Shown: piece by piece, positions 25,267 to 33,461 of the stretch
Position numbering within the stretch: the stretch's first letter is position 1
Layout of the letters: every line of letters starts with the position of its first letter
From: Prauserella isguenensis
Lineage (GTDB): Bacteria > Actinomycetota > Actinomycetes > Mycobacteriales > Pseudonocardiaceae
NCBI RefSeq assembly: GCF_014191605.1
Contig: NZ_JACHWU010000001.1
Span: 1,674,001 to 1,738,000, forward strand
Length of the DNA stretch: 64,000 nucleotides
Reading direction: 5' to 3'
Notes under the pieces: generated by a model
Told to the model about the DNA's origin: nothing
What the model saw: only the letters and a program-made list of their open reading frames with translations
Database searches by the model: none
Program-made: the position numbers and the translations under genes

Positions 25267-26289
25267 ATGTCTGGAACTCTGCCCGGTCCCTACCGGATGT
25301 CCCGCCGGAGCCTGCTCAGTGGTGCCGCCGCTCTTGCCGCCACCGGCTTCCTGTCCGCGTGCGGCCCCAACACCTCGGACGACGACGGCGGAGGTGACGG
25401 CTCGGGCGGGTGGTCGTTCACCGACGACCGCGGCGAGAAGGTGACGCTCGAGAGCACCCCGAAGCGCATCGCGGGTCTCAACGACGCCATCGCGTCGCTG
25501 TGGAACTACGGCATCGTGCCGGTCGCGTCGTTCGGCTACACCGGCCTCGACGCCGACGTGAACTTCGACGGCAAGGACACCTCGAAGGTCACCGAGGTCG
25601 GCGCCACGTACGGCGAGATCAATCTGGTGCGCCTCGAGGCGCAGAAGCCGGATCTGATCATCACGCACGCCTACCCCGAGGACGCCTCCGGCAAGGTCGA
25701 CCCGAAGAAGCCGCTGTACGGCTTCAAGGACCTCAAGCAGCAGGAGGACGCCGCGAAGATCGCGCCGATCGTCGCGCTGGCGATGACCGGCTCCGCCGAC
25801 AAGGTCGTCCAGCGCACCACCGAGTTCGCGAAGTCGCTCGGCGCCGACCAGCAGCTGCTCACCGAGAAGAAGCGGGAGTACGACTCCGCGCGCGACCGGC
25901 TTCGCGAAGCCGCCTCGTCCGGCCTGACCGTGATGGCGGTCGCGGCCTACGAGACCGACGGCGTCCACATCGCCAAGGCCGAGGACGACCCGGCGCTGCG
26001 CAGCTACACCGAACTCGGCCTGAAGTACCCCGACCCGGGCGGCGATGCGTACTACTGGCGCCAGGTGGCGTGGGAGAACATCACCGACTTCCGCACCGAC
26101 GTGGTGCTCTACTCGCTGCGCGCCATGAGCGGCGACGAGATGCTCAAGCAGCCAACGTTCGCGAACCTGCCCGCCGCCGAGGCGAAGCAGGTCTACCCGT
26201 GGGAGTTCAGCGCGATGGACTACGTCGCGCAGGCCGCCACGATCAACCGCCTCGCCGAGAACCTGGAAGGCTCCCGCCGGGTCGTCTGA
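25267..26289 (+). CDS. iron-siderophore ABC transporter substrate-binding lipoprotein
   Basis: Exported binding protein of 340 residues. ATG 25267 gives MSGTLPGPYRMSRRSLLSG with a twin-Arg pair and lipobox LSAC. The mature part is a class III periplasmic-binding fold: WSFTDDRGEKVTLESTPKRIAGLNDAIASLW at the start, then LEAQKPDLIITHAYPE, the long connecting helix region and VYPWEFSAMDY near the end. The iron box just upstream supports a role in ferric-siderophore capture. No permease or ATPase gene is adjacent, so it must work with a transporter encoded elsewhere. It converges with the coiled-coil gene across a hairpin. Confidence 0.9.
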   Translation: MSGTLPGPYRMSRRSLLSGAAALAATGFLSACGPNTSDDDGGGDGSGGWSFTDDRGEKVTLESTPKRIAGLNDAIASLWNYGIVPVASFGYTGLDADVNFDGKDTSKVTEVGATYGEINLVRLEAQKPDLIITHAYPEDASGKVDPKKPLYGFKDLKQQEDAAKIAPIVALAMTGSADKVVQRTTEFAKSLGADQQLLTEKKREYDSARDRLREAASSGLTVMAVAAYETDGVHIAKAEDDPALRSYTELGLKYPDPGGDAYYWRQVAWENITDFRTDVVLYSLRAMSGDEMLKQPTFANLPAAEAKQVYPWEFSAMDYVAQAATINRLAENLEGSRRVV

Positions 26290-26296
26290 CGTCTCC

Positions 26297-26329
26297 GCGG
26301 TGGGTCCGCCACCCCGGCGGGCCCACCGC
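26297..26329. terminator. bidirectional hairpin
   Basis: GCGGTGGG pairs with CCCACCGC and inside it CCGCC with GGCGG, giving 13 bp around ACCCC. It lies between two converging genes. Confidence 0.75.
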
Positions 26330-26408
26330 GAGCGCGTCGGCGTCGGCGGGCCACGCCGTGGCCCCCGGCGACCCCGCGTCGGCGACCGGCGAGGTCATCG
26401 GGAGAGCG

Positions 26409-27653
26409 TTACTGCGAGGACGTGTCCTTCGGGCCGGGCGACGGCCGCTGCGCAGGAGTGCCGGGGGTCGTCGCCTCGGCGGACGAGTCGCCGTCTCCGG
26501 CGACGGAACCCGCCGACGCCGAGTTCCCGCCGTTCGACCGTGCGGTGTTCGACGTCGTGCTGCCCCCGTCGGCCGCCGTGCTGTTCGTGCCGACCTTCAC
26601 GGGCCGCTGTGCGGGTCGCGTGGCCTCGGGGTCTCCGGATCCGTCTGACGACTCCGACGTCGGATCGGCAGCGGCCCCGTTCCCGGTGGTGTGCGAGAGC
26701 TGGACGGCGTTGGCCGTCTTGGCCGCGTCGAACGGCGTGGTCAGCGACTCCGGCAAATCCGAGAGCTCGGTGTCCTCGTCGTCGACCGGATCGAGTGCCG
26801 ACTCGCCCGCGTGCAGGGCGTCCTCAGCGGCCTTGAGCCGGGCACGCGCCTCGTTGCGGATCTTGGTGAGCCGTTCGACGACCCCGTTCGCCTCGGAGGT
26901 CCGGCGCTCGGCGTCCGCGGTCGCGTCGTCAACGAGCTTCTTGGCCTTCGCGGTGGCCTCGTCGACCATGCGCTTGGCCTCGGTCGTCGCCTCGGCGATC
27001 CTGCGTTCCGCCGCGTTCTTGCTGGCTTCCTTGGTGTCGGCGACGTGCTTCTCGAGCGCGGCCTTCTCGGCGGTCATCTTCTTGTCGAACTCGCGCTCGA
27101 TGGTGCGGCGCTTCTCCTCGGCCTCGCGGTCGAGTCGCTCCTGCCGCTCGGCGGCCTCGGTCGTCATCTTCTGCACGTCGGCCTTGGTGGAGGCCAACGC
27201 GTCGGTGTGCTCGCGCTGCAGTTCCTCGGCGTGCTGGTCGAGGGTCTCGACCAGTTTCATGTAGCGCTCGTGCAGCTTCTTCGAGACCTCGCCGCTCTCG
27301 GCCCACGTATTCGTGGCCGCCTCCTCGGCGCGGTTCACGATCTCCTCGGCCCGCGTGTTGGCGAGGTCGACGGAACGCTGCATGCGCTCGTCGAGATCCT
27401 CGGGACGCTCCGGCGGCTTCTTCAGCTCTTCGACACGTTGCTGCAGCCGGGTCACCTCCCGGCGGGCGTTCTCGAGTTCGCGGGACAGCGTCGTGAGCCG
27501 GGCGTTCGCGTTGTCGCGATCGGCCACGATGCGCTGCACCTGAGCCTCGAGGTGCTCGACGTACTGCAGGACCTGGGCGCGGTCGAACCCGTGCCACGCC
27601 TGGCTGAATTCCCGCCGCAGCGGCAGCAGTCGGTTGTCGTGCTCGGAAGCCAT
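26409..27653 (-). CDS. DivIVA/Wag31-like coiled-coil protein
   Basis: 414 residues. The upstream part of the open frame to 27752 is discarded because ATG 27653 starts a sensible protein. Residues about 10-50 (LLPLRREFSQAWHGFDRAQVLQYVEHLEAQVQ) resemble the DivIVA N-terminal membrane-targeting motif, with FDRAQV in place of the usual FDxxEVDxFL. Residues about 50-290 are almost continuous Glu/Lys/Arg/Ala coiled coil, and the last 110 are disordered, Ser/Thr/Gly-rich. Likely a cytoskeletal scaffold for polar growth or membrane organisation; not the essential Wag31 itself, which is usually shorter and sits in the dcw cluster. Confidence 0.8.
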   Translation of the reverse strand: MASEHDNRLLPLRREFSQAWHGFDRAQVLQYVEHLEAQVQRIVADRDNANARLTTLSRELENARREVTRLQQRVEELKKPPERPEDLDERMQRSVDLANTRAEEIVNRAEEAATNTWAESGEVSKKLHERYMKLVETLDQHAEELQREHTDALASTKADVQKMTTEAAERQERLDREAEEKRRTIEREFDKKMTAEKAALEKHVADTKEASKNAAERRIAEATTEAKRMVDEATAKAKKLVDDATADAERRTSEANGVVERLTKIRNEARARLKAAEDALHAGESALDPVDDEDTELSDLPESLTTPFDAAKTANAVQLSHTTGNGAAADPTSESSDGSGDPEATRPAQRPVKVGTNSTAADGGSTTSNTARSNGGNSASAGSVAGDGDSSAEATTPGTPAQRPSPGPKDTSSQ

Positions 27654-27762
27654 ACTCAAGACCGTACCTTTGTGGGCGCCGGCTGTGGTGACAGGACTGT
27701 GACCCGGACGGGACCGTGCCCCGAACGTCCCGCGACCCGGTGTGGGCCGCAAGTCGGGGCGG

Positions 27763-28491
27763 TCAGACGGGTTCGGCGATGACGACCCGGTTCTCCTCGT
27801 ACCCGGTCGTCCCTCCCTGCCACCTGCCTCCGCAGGTGACCAGCACGGCGCGATGTCTGCCGCTCTGCCCGAACAGTTCGCGTGCGCGCGCGGGCACGTC
27901 GTCCTTGTGCAGCGTCAGGATGCGCGAGACCTCGTAACGGAACTTCTCCCCGCCGTCGTCCGAGACGACGACGCGGTCACCGACCCGCACCTGCCACAGC
28001 TCCGAGAACGGACCTTCCCTGCCCTGCCAGTTGACGTGCCCCGCGAAGACGCTCGCGCCGCTCGGGGCGCCCAGGCCGGCGCCCCACCACGTGGCCTCGC
28101 CGAGATTCTCGGGCACGGGCAGCACCGCGTCGGGACCGAGGTCGTGACGGACCAGTGTGGCCGAGCCGCCGTCCGGCAACCGGACCGTGCCGGGCCGTTG
28201 GCCGCTCGGCGCCGGCGTCACCTCCGGTTCGGTACGGCGGTCCGGTTCCCCGTTCGGGACCGGTTCGTCACGGGACGTCTCCTGTTCATCCGGTTCGTCC
28301 GATGTGGTCGGCTCCGGTTGCTCCGCTCCGGCGGACTGCCCGCGGACGACCTGCCGTTCGTCCGCCGGCTCCGCGGTACCGGCGACGGCGTCGGTGGGCG
28401 GCATCAGCACCGCCGCACCCACCAACGCCTGTGCCACCAGTACCGAGGCCGCGCCCAGCAGATAGGCACCGGCCCGGTCGCGCCTCGCCAT
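27763..28491 (-). CDS. class F sortase
   Basis: Membrane-anchored transpeptidase of 242 residues. One N-terminal hydrophobic segment (AYLLGAASVLVAQALVGAAVLM) is followed by a Glu/Pro/Thr-rich linker to about residue 100. The catalytic core has FAGHVNW (His), AVLVTCGG (Cys) and YEENRVV (Arg) in sortase order. The gene begins one base after the stop of the thioester-domain surface protein gene upstream, so the two are almost certainly one operon and that protein is the likely substrate. Confidence 0.92.
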   Translation of the reverse strand: MARRDRAGAYLLGAASVLVAQALVGAAVLMPPTDAVAGTAEPADERQVVRGQSAGAEQPEPTTSDEPDEQETSRDEPVPNGEPDRRTEPEVTPAPSGQRPGTVRLPDGGSATLVRHDLGPDAVLPVPENLGEATWWGAGLGAPSGASVFAGHVNWQGREGPFSELWQVRVGDRVVVSDDGGEKFRYEVSRILTLHKDDVPARARELFGQSGRHRAVLVTCGGRWQGGTTGYEENRVVIAEPV

Positions 28492-28492
28492 G

Positions 28493-30013
28493 TCAGTTCC
28501 CGGACAGCTGCCGGCGACGCGCGAGGAACCCGCCCGCGGCGGCCACCGCGACCGCGAGGCCGCCCAGGCCGATCAGTGCGCCCGTCGGTGTCGCCGTCGT
28601 GGTGGGACTCTGTGCCATCGGCTGCCCCTGCTCACCGGCGGGGATCACGGTCGGGACCTGATCCGCCTCGTTGCTGATCGTCAGCTCGAGCGTCCCGCCC
28701 GGTTGCACCTTCCCGCACGCTGACGGCGGATCGTCCGGATCGAACGCATCGGTGTAACCGTTCGGCGGGCTGACCTCGATCACGCAGATCCGCTGCGGTG
28801 CGCGCAGTCCGTCGACCGTGGCCACGCCGCCGGCGCCTTCGGTGGTGACGACGGCGGGCTTGCCGTCCTCGCCGACCAGCGGTTCGCCGTCGTCGCCCTT
28901 GGCGGCCGACTCCTTGTCGCCCGCGGTGACGCGCAACGGCACACCCGCGATGCCCTTCTCCGACTCGGCGTCGATCTTGGTGACCTTCACGCCGCCCGGT
29001 GCGTTCCTCGCCGTGCCGGTCGCCGAGGCCGTCAGTTCCTGTTCCCCGCCTGTCGACACCACGCGCTGGGTGTCGGCCGTGACCGGACTCTGGACGTACG
29101 GACGGGCGGCGGGGGCCGACATCGTGGCCGTCACCGACGGCTGCTCCGCCGTCGGCGTGACCCGGAACGTGGCGGTGCCGTCGTCACCGGTCGTCACGCT
29201 CGCCCGCTCACCGCCGACCCGGGCGCCCTCGGCGGACAGTGTCACCGGCACGCCGGGCACGCCCTTGCCCGCGGCGTTGGTCACCGATACGGACCACTCG
29301 CCGTCCTCGCCGATGGTCTGTTCCTGCTCCGGAGCCGTGACGTCGGCCTTCCACGGGCCGCGGTTGGCTTCGGCGTCGGCACGGAGCCGCTCCACCGCGT
29401 CCTTCGCGCCCTGCGGCAGCTTCGCGAACTGTCCCTCGACGTTGTAGGCGATCTGGTCGAACGGCAGGTCCCTGTCGAGATCCGCGGGCGTGCGCGGGGC
29501 GGCCGTCCACGAGTGCAGCAGGTGGGCCAGTGCGGCCGCCTCGTCGTCGCTCTGCGTGTCGCCGTAGCGCAGCAGCAGGTACGAGATGTTGGCGGCGGTG
29601 TCCTCCGGAATCTTCTCGCCCCATTTTGTGAGCAGCTCGTCACCGGGCTGGTACTGCTCGTCGGAGTCGGGTGCCTTCAGTGCGAACTGCACACAGAACA
29701 CCTGCTTGCCGCCGACGAGGTAGGAGCCGTGCCAGTCGCGCTCGCGGTCCTGGCCGCCGTAGGGCTGGCCCGGCGTGGTTTCGTGTCCGTTGCCCTCCTG
29801 CACTTCGGCCGAGGCCGCGGGGGCGACGACGACCAGCGAGAACGTGGCGAGTGCGAGGGCTACGAGGAGTCGCAGGGCGAGGGCGCCGCGCCGGACGAGC
29901 CCGGAACGCGGCACGGTCGACGGGCGCGGCACGGTCGACGAGTGCCCGGTGGCGGCGGAGCTCTGCGTGCGGGCAGAGCTCCGGTTGCGGGAAAGGCGCA
30001 GGGTAGGCGCCAC
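28493..30013 (-). CDS. surface protein with Cys-Gln thioester domain and Ig-like/SpaA-like repeats
   Basis: 506 residues from GTG 30013, which has GGGGGA five bases upstream; the frame further upstream is not coding-like. A long basic N-region and LLVALALATFSLVVVAPAASA form the signal peptide. The first domain (about residues 75-230) has YLVGGKQVFCVQF and, later, DQIAYNVEG, the Cys and (T/D)QxA Gln of a thioester (TED) adhesin domain able to bond covalently to host or environmental targets. Two Ig-like domains and a SpaA/Cna-B-like domain (GGVKVTKIDAESEKGIAGVPLRV, CVIEVSPPNGY) follow. The C terminus is a sorting-type tail: helix GALIGLGGLAVAVAAAGGFLA plus RRRQ, but only a poor LPxTG match (ATPTG). 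The 350-bp region upstream (30014-30362) has no gene. Confidence 0.88.
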   Translation of the reverse strand: MAPTLRLSRNRSSARTQSSAATGHSSTVPRPSTVPRSGLVRRGALALRLLVALALATFSLVVVAPAASAEVQEGNGHETTPGQPYGGQDRERDWHGSYLVGGKQVFCVQFALKAPDSDEQYQPGDELLTKWGEKIPEDTAANISYLLLRYGDTQSDDEAAALAHLLHSWTAAPRTPADLDRDLPFDQIAYNVEGQFAKLPQGAKDAVERLRADAEANRGPWKADVTAPEQEQTIGEDGEWSVSVTNAAGKGVPGVPVTLSAEGARVGGERASVTTGDDGTATFRVTPTAEQPSVTATMSAPAARPYVQSPVTADTQRVVSTGGEQELTASATGTARNAPGGVKVTKIDAESEKGIAGVPLRVTAGDKESAAKGDDGEPLVGEDGKPAVVTTEGAGGVATVDGLRAPQRICVIEVSPPNGYTDAFDPDDPPSACGKVQPGGTLELTISNEADQVPTVIPAGEQGQPMAQSPTTTATPTGALIGLGGLAVAVAAAGGFLARRRQLSGN

Positions 30014-30275
30014 TGGAGTCCCCCTAAGGTCACGAACTGCGCCCGCGGTGCACCGCGCCCCCAGAGGCGGTGAGGCGTGACAGGCCGGGGAGGGTCGGGG
30101 TGACCCCGGCCGACGACGCGACCGGCGCGGCGGGCACGCGTTCGGTAATCGGTCGGATACGGCTCGTGATACTCGCTTCCCGCAGCGCAACCGGCAATCG
30201 GCCACTTGAGTGGACCTTCTCCGATCTCGGGCAACGATGTTTCCCACGTCCCTGCCACCCGTGGCGGGGATCGTG

Positions 30276-30293
30276 GGTAAAGTCGGGTTTACC
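30276..30293. promoter_or_regulatory. inverted repeat GGTAAA-N6-TTTACC in intergenic region
   Basis: The 349-bp gap between the divergent surface-protein and Bax-inhibitor genes holds this six-base inverted repeat, about 70 bases before the GTG of the latter. It could be an operator; no regulator can be named. Nothing else stands out in the gap. Confidence 0.35.
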
Positions 30294-30362
30294 GACCTAC
30301 GGGAACCGGCCGGCGTGCCCGGTCGTTGTACCGGTGCAAGGCCAGTAGATCCAGGAGGATCA

Positions 30363-31181
30363 GTGCGAACCTCAAGCAACCCCGCCTTCCGCAACCTGCC
30401 GCAGGGCGCGGCCGGTCAGGCGCCGTACGCGGGTTTCCAGCAGCCGCAGGGCGGCGTCCCCGGCTACGGAACCCCGCAGGCCCCCTCGGGCGAAGCCGAC
30501 CGCCCGATGACCGTCGACGACGTCGTCATGAAGACCGGCGCCAGCCTCGGTGTGACGCTGGTCATCGGCATCATCACCGCGATCTGGGCCCAGGGGCAGA
30601 TCATGGCCGGCTCCATGGGTGCCGTCACCGGCGCCATGATCGGCGGCATGATCGTCGGCCTGATCCTGGCCCTGGTGATCATCTTCAAGCAGATGGTCAG
30701 TGCGCCGATGACGCTCGCCTACTCGGCGGCCGAGGGCGTGTTCCTCGGTGCGATCAGTGGCGTGTTCGAGATGATCGTCGAGGGTGTCGCGCTGCAGGCC
30801 GTCGTCGGCACCGCCGCGGTCTTCGTCGTGATGCTGGTCGTCTACAAGACCGGCGCCGTGAAGGTCACGCCGAAGTTCCGCAAGTGGATGATCGGCGCCA
30901 TCGGTGGCGTCGCCATCCTGATGCTGTTCAACCTGGTGATGAGCCTGTTCGGCGTCAACGTCGGCCTGCGCGACGGCAGCACCATGGCGATCATCTTCAG
31001 CATCGTCTGCATCGGCGTGGCCGCGTTCAGCTTCCTGCTGGACTTCGACATGGCCGACCAGGCGATCCGCCAGGGCGTGCCCGCCAAGTTCGCCTGGTAC
31101 GTGGCCTTCGGCCTGATGACGACGCTGGTCTGGCTGTACCTGGAGATCCTGCGTCTGCTGACCTACCTGCAGAGCGAGTAG
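30363..31181 (+). CDS. Bax inhibitor-1/YccA family membrane protein
   Basis: Integral membrane protein of 272 residues; GTG start with AGGAGG four bases upstream. The first about 50 residues are Pro/Gln/Gly-rich and cytoplasmic. Seven hydrophobic segments follow (VTLVIGIITAIWAQGQIM, AMIGGMIVGLILALVII, FLGAISGVFEMI, TAAVFVVMLVVY, WMIGAIGGVAILMLFNLVMSL, MAIIFSIVCIGVAAFSFLLDF, FAWYVAFGLMTTLVWLYLEILRLL). The DFDMADQAI stretch carries the conserved acidic residues of the TMBIM family linked to calcium leak in studied members. A strong hairpin follows. Confidence 0.9.
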   Translation: MRTSSNPAFRNLPQGAAGQAPYAGFQQPQGGVPGYGTPQAPSGEADRPMTVDDVVMKTGASLGVTLVIGIITAIWAQGQIMAGSMGAVTGAMIGGMIVGLILALVIIFKQMVSAPMTLAYSAAEGVFLGAISGVFEMIVEGVALQAVVGTAAVFVVMLVVYKTGAVKVTPKFRKWMIGAIGGVAILMLFNLVMSLFGVNVGLRDGSTMAIIFSIVCIGVAAFSFLLDFDMADQAIRQGVPAKFAWYVAFGLMTTLVWLYLEILRLLTYLQSE

Positions 31182-31203
31182 CGCACGCCACGTCTCCCTC
31201 CTG

Positions 31204-31240
31204 CAGCAGTCGCCCGGTCGAATCGGCCGGGCGACTGCTG
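31204..31240 (+). terminator. strong hairpin after the Bax-inhibitor gene
   Basis: A perfect 14-bp stem (CAGCAGTCGCCCGG with CCGGGCGACTGCTG) and nine-base loop, 22 bases after the stop. Confidence 0.8.
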
Positions 31241-31337
31241 TCGCTCAGGGGGTAGCGGGGGAGGTCGACACGAGCGACGCCCGGGTGATGCGACCTCGCC
31301 CCGGGGCCGCTCGTGGTTCACGTTCCGGCTGCGTCGC

Positions 31338-32369
31338 TCAGATCATGCGCTTGGCGCCGGAGAACTCGTCGTCGGTGTCCCACTCCTGCCAGTCGACGAT
31401 CGACACCGACTCGGAGGCGTTGGGCGCGTGGATCATCCGGCCGTCGCCGACGTACATGCCCACGTGGTGCACGCTGCCGACGCCGCCGGGCTCGGCGAAG
31501 AACAACAGGTCACCGGGCTGCAGATCCTCGACGGCGACGTCCTGGCCGTACGCGGCCTGCGCCGACGAGTCCCGCGGGATCGACACGCCGTGGGCCCGGT
31601 GGACGCTGTAGGTGAAGCCCGAGCAATCGAACCCGTACGCGGACACGCCCGCCCACAGGTAGCGCAGGCCCAGGAACTGCTTCCCGGTGGCGACCAGGTC
31701 GTCACCGGCCGGCGCGGCGGGCTGCTCGCCCTGGCCGTACACGTCGACCGCGTCCTGTTCGAGCCACGCGTGCGAGCCGTCCGGCAGGGCGACCCGCACC
31801 GCAGTCGGCGTCTCGGCGAGTACCGGCAGCCGTGTGTTGAAGCTGATCTCCGACAGCGGCTGCGCGCCGGTGGGGGTGCCCGTCAGCCATGTCTTGTCGT
31901 CGGTCACCTGCGCCCACGGACGGGTGTCGGTCAGGGTGTCGAACCGGTCGCCTGCGACGAGCTGGTCGACGGGCATCCAGCCGGGGTAGCCGCGGTCGTC
32001 GCGCGGGGTGTCCTGTCCCTCGACCACGACGTGGGCCCAGTCTCCGTCGACCTCGGTGACCTCGACCTCGGAACCGAGCACGGCCTGCGTCTCGAGCTTG
32101 CCGGTGAGCCAGCGCCGTGTCTCGGTGTCGGCCAGGTTCCGGTTCCACTGGTCCAGGTCGACCGGGTTGGTCAGCGACGGTGCGTCGACCGGCCGGTCCA
32201 GCCCCGGCTCGACCCACAGGGTCGCGGTGGTCACGTCGACGAAGGCGTGGTCACCCGCTTCGATGCCGTGTCCCTGTGCGGCCTCGTGCGGCGCGGCCGC
32301 CGCGGTGCCGGCGCTCGCGCCGACCAGCCCCGCGGCCAGCAGCGCGACCGTCGTTCTGCGGAGGTTCAT
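31338..32369 (-). CDS. exported NlpC/P60 endopeptidase with SH3-like domains (YkfC-like)
   Basis: 343 residues. ATG 32369 has GGAG seven bases upstream and overlaps the epimerase stop (ATGA). Residues 1-25 are a Sec signal ending AAAAAP. Two SH3-like regions (about 35-125 and 125-210; VTTATLWVEPGLDRP, YPGWMPVDQLV) resemble those of Bacillus YkfC. The catalytic domain has AYGFDCSGFTYSVHRAHG (Cys), LQPGDLLFFAEP and VHHVGMYVGDGRMIHAP (His). Predicted to cut the gamma-D-Glu-diaminopimelate bond of peptidoglycan peptides. As last gene of a permease-epimerase-hydrolase operon it likely supplies or consumes the dipeptide used by the epimerase. Confidence 0.91.
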   Translation of the reverse strand: MNLRRTTVALLAAGLVGASAGTAAAAPHEAAQGHGIEAGDHAFVDVTTATLWVEPGLDRPVDAPSLTNPVDLDQWNRNLADTETRRWLTGKLETQAVLGSEVEVTEVDGDWAHVVVEGQDTPRDDRGYPGWMPVDQLVAGDRFDTLTDTRPWAQVTDDKTWLTGTPTGAQPLSEISFNTRLPVLAETPTAVRVALPDGSHAWLEQDAVDVYGQGEQPAAPAGDDLVATGKQFLGLRYLWAGVSAYGFDCSGFTYSVHRAHGVSIPRDSSAQAAYGQDVAVEDLQPGDLLFFAEPGGVGSVHHVGMYVGDGRMIHAPNASESVSIVDWQEWDTDDEFSGAKRMI

Positions 32370-33460
32370 TCCTGTTCTCCTTTCACCCATGGAGCGAAAC
32401 CGATTCCCGGACCGGGATGGAGATGCATCTCGCTGCCGCGCAGGGTGTAACCACCGCTGAGGTCGGGGTCGTCGATCCACTCGGCCGAGTCGAGGTCGAC
32501 GAGGGTGACCGCGGGATGGGCGGCTGCGAGGTGGGCGGCCGCAGCGATGGAGATCCTCGGCTCCATCATCGCGCCGACCATGCATTCGATTCCGGCTGCG
32601 CGCGCGATGTCGGCGATGGCGAGTGCCTCGTCCATCCCGCCGCACTTGGCCAGCTTGATGTTGAGCATGTCGGCGGCCCGCCGCTGCACGATCTCCAGCG
32701 CGCTGTGCGGCGAGGACACCGATTCGTCCGCCATGACCGGGACGTCGACCGCGGCCGTCACCGCGGCCATGCCCGCCAGGTCGTGGTCGGCGACAGGCTG
32801 TTCGACCAGCTCGAGGGGGATCCCGGCATCCTCGATGGCCCTGATCACGCGGATTGCCGCCTTCACGTCCCAGCCCTGGTTGGCGTCGAGGCGGAACCGC
32901 ACGTCCGGCGCGGCGTCCCGGACCGCGCGGAGCCGCTCCAAGTCGGCGCGCCAGTCGTTGCCGAGCTTGATCTTCAGCACGTCGAAGCCGTCTCCGACCG
33001 CTTCGACGGCAGCGTCGGCCATGCGCTGCGGTGTGTCGAGGCTGACCGTCATGTCGGTGCGCAGCACCGTGGCGGTGTCCCCGCCGAGGGCCTCGGCCAG
33101 CGGCACGCCGAGCGTCCGGGCCCAGGCGTCGTGCAACGCCATGTCGGCCGCTGCCTTGGCTGCGAAGTTCCCGACGCAGGAGCCGGCGATGCCCGCCGCG
33201 ACCTCACGCCGTCCGGTGTCGGCCCGTTCGGTCAGGGCCTGTTTCACCGGCCCGTTCAACACCGCCAGTACCGAATCGACGGACTCGCCCGTGACGCCGA
33301 AGGACTGCCCCGCCGAGCCGTGGCCGACGGTGCCGTCGGCCAGCTCGAGCTCGACGAGCACTCCCAGCATCGTGTCGACACGTCGACGTGCCGTGATGAA
33401 CGGGCGCGCCAGCGGCGCCGAATAGCGCCGCGCCCGCAGGTCCGTGACAGCGGGCAGCAC
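32366..33460 (-). CDS. L-Ala-D/L-Glu (dipeptide) epimerase, enolase superfamily
   Basis: 364 residues. Predicted to convert L-Ala-D-Glu from cell-wall turnover to L-Ala-L-Glu so it can enter metabolism. The capping domain is followed by the barrel with the catalytic lysine motif FDVLKIKLG (about residue 160), metal ligands in FRLDANQGW, LELVEQPV and VMADESV, and the opposite-face lysine in LNIKLAKCGG; MVGAMMEPRISIAA is the typical late motif of dipeptide epimerases. Start is GTG, one base after the DUF819 stop; its own stop overlaps the NlpC/P60 start. Other substrate specificities exist in the superfamily, but the context supports this one. Confidence 0.9.
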   Translation of the reverse strand: MLPAVTDLRARRYSAPLARPFITARRRVDTMLGVLVELELADGTVGHGSAGQSFGVTGESVDSVLAVLNGPVKQALTERADTGRREVAAGIAGSCVGNFAAKAAADMALHDAWARTLGVPLAEALGGDTATVLRTDMTVSLDTPQRMADAAVEAVGDGFDVLKIKLGNDWRADLERLRAVRDAAPDVRFRLDANQGWDVKAAIRVIRAIEDAGIPLELVEQPVADHDLAGMAAVTAAVDVPVMADESVSSPHSALEIVQRRAADMLNIKLAKCGGMDEALAIADIARAAGIECMVGAMMEPRISIAAAAHLAAAHPAVTLVDLDSAEWIDDPDLSGGYTLRGSEMHLHPGPGIGFAPWVKGEQE

Positions 33461-33461
33461 C

